Of a DNA stretch of 10,272 bases, positions 6,746 to 10,272 are shown piece by piece; position 1 is the first letter of the stretch; each line of letters starts with the position of its first letter. The notes under the pieces are model-generated. The model had not been told where the DNA came from. It did not search any database and saw nothing but the letters and a program-made list of their open reading frames with translations. The DNA is from Desulfuromusa sp. (GTDB lineage Bacteria; Desulfobacterota; Desulfuromonadia; Desulfuromonadales; Geopsychrobacteraceae): positions 1 to 10,272 of the forward strand of contig JAOZOH010000100.1 in NCBI GenBank assembly GCA_029933365.1. The letters are read 5' to 3'. The position numbers and the translations under genes were made by a program.

Positions 6746-8293
6746 ATGCACGCCAACCTGGTTAAACTTGAAAGAAAACTTTGGTCAGCAGCTGATCAGC
6801 TATGGGCCAATTCTCAGTTAAAATCATACGAATATTCCCCACCGGTTCTGGGGTTGATCTTTTTGCGTTTTGCCGATGTGAAGTTTACCGAAGCCCATCG
6901 GGAGCTTGAAGGGAAAGGTTCTGGGCGAAGAAGTATCAGTAAAACTGATTATCACGCCAGGGGAGTTATCTATCTCCCCGATGGTGCCCGTTATGCTGAA
7001 CTGCTTAAAATCCCCGAAGGGGAAGATATCGGTGGGTACTTGAATGAGGCGATGCGGCTGATTGAGCAGGAAAACGAAGAACTGCGCGGTATTTTGCCAA
7101 AAACCTTCCAGAAGGTTGGCAATGGCGCTCTTTTTACTCTGCTGAAAACTTTTGCCTCGATTCCGCTCGATATTGAAGGGGATGCCTTTGGCAAGATCTA
7201 CGAATATTTCCTCGGTAATTTTGCCCGTAAAGAAGGGCAAAAAGGGGGCGAGTTTTTTACCCCCACCTGTCTGGTTAAGCTGATTGTTGAAATCATCGAA
7301 CCCTTTCACGGCAAAATTTTCGACCCCGCCTGTGGTTCCGGCGGTATGTTTGTTCAGAGCGCCGCCTTTGTTACCGAACATCAGAAAAACCCTGTTCACG
7401 AGATCAGTATTTATGGCGAAGAGCGAGTTGAAGATACGGCTCGCTTGTGCAAAATGAACCTGGCTGTTCATGGTCTTTCCGGAGATATCAAACAGGGAAA
7501 CAGTTACTACGAGGATATTCACGAATCTTTCGGCAACTTCGATTTTGTCATGGCGAATCCTCCCTTCAATGTCAGTGGAATTGACAAAGAGCGGATCAAG
7601 GATAACCAGCGTTTCCCTTTTGGGATGCCAAGAACCGACAACGGCAACACCGTCTGGTTGCAGCTATTTTATAGCTCTTTGAATGAAACGGGTCGTGCCG
7701 GGTTTGTTATGGCAAACTCCGCCAGTGATGCCCGTGCCTCCGAACTGGAAATTCGCAAGCAGTTGATTCAAGCCAAGGCGGTTGATGTGATGGTCGCCAT
7801 CGGCAGCAACTTTTTTTATACCGTCACTCTCCCTTGTACTCTTTGGTTTCTGGATAAAGGGAAGAAGGGAACTGATCGAGACGATACGGTTCTGTTTATC
7901 GACGCCCGACATATCTTCCGCCAGCTCGACCGTGCCCATCGCGATTTTACTCCCGACCAAGTTGAATTTCTCGCCAATATTGCCCGGCTCTATCGGGGTG
8001 AGCAGGTTGAGACAACCCATGGTAGTACCGAGAAAATTGAGGAAACTTTCCCCGATGGCAAGTATGCTGATGTCGCCGGGTTATGCAAGGTGGCGACGTT
8101 GGAGGAAGTTGAAGCACAGGGGTGGAGTCTGAATCCGGGGCGTTATGTTGGAGTTGCGGATCGGGAGGAAGATGATTTTGATTTTGCTGAGCGGTTGGAG
8201 GAGTTGAACGAAGAACTCGAAGTGCTCAATGCTGAGGCCAAAGAACTTGAGAGCCAGATTACAGAGAATGTGGTGAAGTTACTGGAAGGGTAG
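6746..8293 (+). CDS. hsdM: Type I restriction-modification N6-adenine methyltransferase subunit HsdM
   Basis: A 515-residue protein, normal for HsdM. Residues ~1-150 form the helical N-terminal domain (from [30 protein letters not shown] follows). The catalytic domain has GEFFTP (168-173), motif [10 protein letters not shown] (193-201) for S-adenosylmethionine binding, and motif IV NPPF (271-274), the adenine-N6 methyltransferase signature. The C-terminus (~470-515) is a Glu/Leu-rich coiled coil of the kind that contacts HsdS. HsdM pairs with HsdS to methylate adenine in the host's target sites and, with HsdR, forms the restriction complex. GGGAG at 6733-6737 precedes the ATG by 8 nt. It leads the operon with the ORF6N gene, hsdS and a pRiA4b-ORF3-like gene; hsdR is not in the window. 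The gene looks intact. Confidence 0.97.
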   Translation: MHANLVKLERKLWSAADQLWANSQLKSYEYSPPVLGLIFLRFADVKFTEAHRELEGKGSGRRSISKTDYHARGVIYLPDGARYAELLKIPEGEDIGGYLNEAMRLIEQENEELRGILPKTFQKVGNGALFTLLKTFASIPLDIEGDAFGKIYEYFLGNFARKEGQKGGEFFTPTCLVKLIVEIIEPFHGKIFDPACGSGGMFVQSAAFVTEHQKNPVHEISIYGEERVEDTARLCKMNLAVHGLSGDIKQGNSYYEDIHESFGNFDFVMANPPFNVSGIDKERIKDNQRFPFGMPRTDNGNTVWLQLFYSSLNETGRAGFVMANSASDARASELEIRKQLIQAKAVDVMVAIGSNFFYTVTLPCTLWFLDKGKKGTDRDDTVLFIDARHIFRQLDRAHRDFTPDQVEFLANIARLYRGEQVETTHGSTEKIEETFPDGKYADVAGLCKVATLEEVEAQGWSLNPGRYVGVADREEDDFDFAERLEELNEELEVLNAEAKELESQITENVVKLLEG

Positions 8294-8331
8294 TTGGCAG
8301 CATTAATTATTGGATTCATTTTTGTGATTTC

Positions 8332-8337
8332 AGGAGG
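8332..8337 (+). promoter_or_regulatory. Ribosome binding site that fixes the ORF6N start
   Basis: AGGAGG is a perfect Shine-Dalgarno sequence. It lies 8 nt before ATG 8346 but only 2 nt before the in-frame GTG at 8340, so the ATG is the likelier start of the ORF6N-domain gene. Confidence 0.7.
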
Positions 8338-8345
8338 GAGTGATT

Positions 8346-8873
8346 ATGGATGTCACCATGCCGATGGAAGTGGTTAAAAGTAAAATTTATCTGATTCGTG
8401 GCCAAAAGGTGTTGTTAGACAGTGATCTGGCAGTGCTTTATGGGGTTGAAACCCGGAGGCTGAATGAACAGGTCGGCAGAAATAGATCACGATTCCCGGA
8501 AGATTTTATGTTTCAGTTGAATAATCAGGAGGTTGCCGGTTTGATGTCGCAAAATGCGATATCAAAGCCCGGTCGTGGTGGCAGGCGCAAGCTCCCCTAT
8601 GCATTCACCGAGCAGGGGATTGCCATGCTCTCCAGTGTCCTCAGAAGTGACCGTGCGGTACAGGTAAATATCGCCATCATGCGTACTTTTGTGCAGATGC
8701 GTGAACTGGCTACCTCCAACCGGGATCTGGCACGCAAGCTCGATGAATTGGAGAAAAAACATGCCCAACACGATGAACAATTTGTCGCTGTGTTCGAGGC
8801 TATCCGGCAGATGATGGTTCCGGTTGAGAAAAAGAAGCGGAAGATTGGGTTTGTACGGGGTGGTGAGGAATGA
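8346..8873 (+). CDS. ORF6N-domain (phage-type) DNA-binding protein inside the type I RM operon
   Basis: A 175-residue protein. Residues ~8-95 match the ORF6N domain of phage antirepressor-like proteins: [43 protein letters not shown], then [18 protein letters not shown]. Residues ~115-155 form a charged helix likely to be a coiled coil ([14 protein letters not shown]), and the tail is basic (EKKKRKIGF). ORF6N domains occur in phage and large DNA virus proteins and are thought to bind DNA. I chose ATG 8346 over GTG 8340 on ribosome-binding-site spacing. It lies 52 bp after hsdM and its TGA overlaps the hsdS ATG (ATGA), so it is translated as part of the operon. Its role there is unknown; regulation of the RM genes or sensing of phage DNA are guesses. 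It could equally be a hitchhiking phage gene. Confidence 0.9.
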   Translation: MDVTMPMEVVKSKIYLIRGQKVLLDSDLAVLYGVETRRLNEQVGRNRSRFPEDFMFQLNNQEVAGLMSQNAISKPGRGGRRKLPYAFTEQGIAMLSSVLRSDRAVQVNIAIMRTFVQMRELATSNRDLARKLDELEKKHAQHDEQFVAVFEAIRQMMVPVEKKKRKIGFVRGGEE

Positions 8874-10078
8874 TGAGTGAGTCGCATTGTCGTGAAAGTG
8901 AGTTGCCGGTCAGATGGACAACCAAAAAACTTGATGAACTTGGGTTTGTTGGCCGTGGAAAGTCGAAGCATCGTCCTCGCAATGATGCGTCTTTGTACGG
9001 CGGAGATTACCCATTTGTCCAAACTGGAGATGTTAAATCTGCTGAATTTCGCTTAAGTGAATATTTCCAGACATACAATGAAAAAGGTCTAGCTCAAAGC
9101 AAACTTTGGGAGCCGGGTACGCTCTGTATCACTATTGCCGCAAATATCGCTGATACTGCTATTTTGAAGATAAAAGCATGCTTTCCGGATAGCATCGTTG
9201 GGTTTGTCGCAGACCCTCAAAAAGCTGATGTTCGTTTCGTAAAGTACTATATCGACACGATTAAGCTCAGTATGCAAAATATCTCAAAGGGGACAACACA
9301 AGATAATCTCAGTTTGGAAAAGCTGAGGACTTTTGATTTTGCAGTTCCCCCTCTCAAAACCCAACGCAAAATCGCCTCAATTCTCTCCACCTACGATGAC
9401 CTGATCGAAAACAACACCCGGCGCATTAAAATCCTCGAAGAGCTGGCGCAGACCACTTACCGGGAATGGTTCGTCAACTTCCGCTTCCCCGGCCATGAGA
9501 AAGTCAAAATGGTCGATTCGCCTCTCGGGAAGATTCCAGAGGGGTGGGAGGCTTGTACTATCAAAGATGTTGTCGAACTGCGTTATGGCAAGGCTTTGAA
9601 GGCTTCGGACCGTAAAAAAGGCCCTTTTCCTGTGTTCGGTTCAAGCGGAGTTGTTGGTTGCCATTCTGATTGTTTGGTTAAAGCTCCCGGAATTATTGTA
9701 GGTAGAAAAGGGAATGTTGGTAGTGTCCACTGGTCAGACATAGACTTCTTCCCGATCGATACTGCCTATTATGTAGAGACAGATTTTTCCCTTTTTTATA
9801 TTTTCTACAATTTCCAGAATCAAAATTTCATCAATAACGATGCCGCAGTTCCAGGACTTAACAGAAATCAGGCATATTCACTGCCGTTTGTAAAACCAGC
9901 GAGTGACATTCTTTTATCCTTTGATGAGTTCTGCGAGCCACTATTTAAACAATTGAAGGCACTAAGCAATAAAAATCAAAATCTCCGCCAAACTCGCGAT
10001 CTGCTCCTGCCAAAACTGATCTCCGGTGCAATCGACGTATCCGATCTCGAAATCGAAACAAAGGAGACCGCCACATGA
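8870..10078 (+). CDS. hsdS: Type I restriction-modification specificity subunit HsdS
   Basis: A 402-residue protein with the full two-half HsdS layout. Target recognition domain 1 (~13-158) includes [20 protein letters not shown] and QTGDV. The central conserved region follows (~159-205: [34 protein letters not shown]). Domain 2 (~217-340) opens with [10 protein letters not shown] and has [17 protein letters not shown] and PIDTAYYV. The distal conserved helix is at ~355-395 ([16 protein letters not shown]). HsdS sets the bipartite DNA target and joins two HsdM; I cannot read the recognised sequence from it. The start overlaps the ORF6N stop; ATG 8870 and ATG 8873 are both possible. Its TGA overlaps the next ATG. 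Hand counts show mosaic composition: 61 of 120 G+C at 9361-9480 (central region) but 14 of 60 at 9781-9840 (domain 2), as expected from exchange of recognition domains. No frameshift is seen. Confidence 0.96.
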   Translation: MMSESHCRESELPVRWTTKKLDELGFVGRGKSKHRPRNDASLYGGDYPFVQTGDVKSAEFRLSEYFQTYNEKGLAQSKLWEPGTLCITIAANIADTAILKIKACFPDSIVGFVADPQKADVRFVKYYIDTIKLSMQNISKGTTQDNLSLEKLRTFDFAVPPLKTQRKIASILSTYDDLIENNTRRIKILEELAQTTYREWFVNFRFPGHEKVKMVDSPLGKIPEGWEACTIKDVVELRYGKALKASDRKKGPFPVFGSSGVVGCHSDCLVKAPGIIVGRKGNVGSVHWSDIDFFPIDTAYYVETDFSLFYIFYNFQNQNFINNDAAVPGLNRNQAYSLPFVKPASDILLSFDEFCEPLFKQLKALSNKNQNLRQTRDLLLPKLISGAIDVSDLEIETKETAT

Positions 10079-10272
10079 TAGATGATAATGTTTATGAAAT
10101 CCGCATCGCTTTGGCTGAAAACAAACCGGAAATCTGGCGGGTTTTTCAGGTTCCAGCCGCAATCACCCTGCGCAAACTCCACAAGGTGATCCAACTGGTG
10201 ATGGGGTGGGAGAATTACCACCTCTATTCCTTTAATAAAGGGGGAATCATGTTCGGTCATCCCGATCCTGAC
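10075..10272 (+). CDS. pRiA4b ORF-3-like protein, N-terminal part (cut by window end)
   Basis: An open frame of 66 codons runs to the window edge from ATG 10075, which overlaps the hsdS TGA (ATGA). AAGGAG at 10061-10066 precedes it by 8 nt. The residues YEIRIALAENKPEIWRVFQV, then ITLRKLHKVIQLVMGWENYH and HLYSF, followed by FGHPDPD, match the start of the plasmid pRiA4b ORF-3 family (also called the IS1096 TnpR-like passenger). That family has the same order: peptide entering an IWR motif, a helix ending in MGW..HLH.F, then (Y)G.PD. Its function is not established. Here it is translationally coupled to hsdS, so it is an operon member and not a chance neighbour. hsdR would be expected further downstream. 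Confidence 0.85.
   Translation, partial: MIDDNVYEIRIALAENKPEIWRVFQVPAAITLRKLHKVIQLVMGWENYHLYSFNKGGIMFGHPDPD

Noticed and set aside
6824..7522. 232-codon minus-strand open frame antisense to hsdM
   Set aside because: It lies wholly within the firmly identified hsdM, has no recognisable domain, and its composition mirrors hsdM codons read backward.
8340..8345. GTG at 8340 as start of the ORF6N gene
   Set aside because: Only 2 nt separate it from the AGGAGG; ATG 8346 has ideal 8-nt spacing.
1..10272. tRNA, rRNA, CRISPR arrays and insertion sequences
   Set aside because: No cloverleaf, regularly spaced repeats, transposase frame or terminal repeat pair was recognised by eye on either strand.

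Overview
The window most likely comes from a chromosome of a Desulfuromonadales-type bacterium (Geobacter/Desulfuromonas/Pelobacter relatives, the former Deltaproteobacteria). Two things suggest this. The EF-G on the minus strand has the domain-IV signature of the spirochaete/planctomycete/delta-proteobacterial EF-G2 class (related to mitochondrial EFG2) rather than ordinary str-operon EF-G. Beside it is a ~600-residue protein of a type I associate with Geobacter relatives. This taxonomic call is inference, with no database search behind it.

Layout. Positions 1-1398 (plus strand): the end of a small two-helix membrane protein, a TetR-family repressor 22 bp behind it, and a secreted Spy/CpxP-like periplasmic protein with an LTxxQ motif. 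This looks like envelope-stress or efflux-type accessory content. Positions 1399-1680 are a gene-free convergent region holding a perfect 14-bp inverted repeat. Positions 1681-6379 (minus strand): a tight three-gene unit, transcribed right to left as PhnP-like metallo-beta-lactamase-fold hydrolase, 602-aa protein of unknown function, EF-G2. The gaps are 16 and 18 bp, and a six-codon mini-ORF bridges the first junction.

Positions 6502-6666 (plus strand, divergent from that unit): a 54-aa protein with four cysteines and a C-terminal QLDLF. QLDLF is an exact match to the bacterial sliding-clamp-binding consensus QL(S/D)LF. Positions 6746-10272 (plus strand): a type I restriction-modification operon, hsdM, an ORF6N-domain gene, hsdS, and the start of a pRiA4b ORF-3-like gene cut by the window edge. 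The last three are joined by ATGA overlaps. No hsdR is present in the window; it would be expected downstream.

How the genes work together. HsdM and HsdS would form the modification methyltransferase, with HsdS setting the target sequence. The two inserted genes are translationally coupled to the operon and are candidate accessory or regulatory factors. In the minus-strand unit, an EF-G probably specialised for ribosome recycling travels with two proteins of unknown cellular role, which makes the 602-aa protein a candidate translation-linked factor. The best leads are the EF-G2 cluster, the small Cys4/QLDLF protein, and the ORF6N and pRiA4b-ORF3-like genes in the type I operon.
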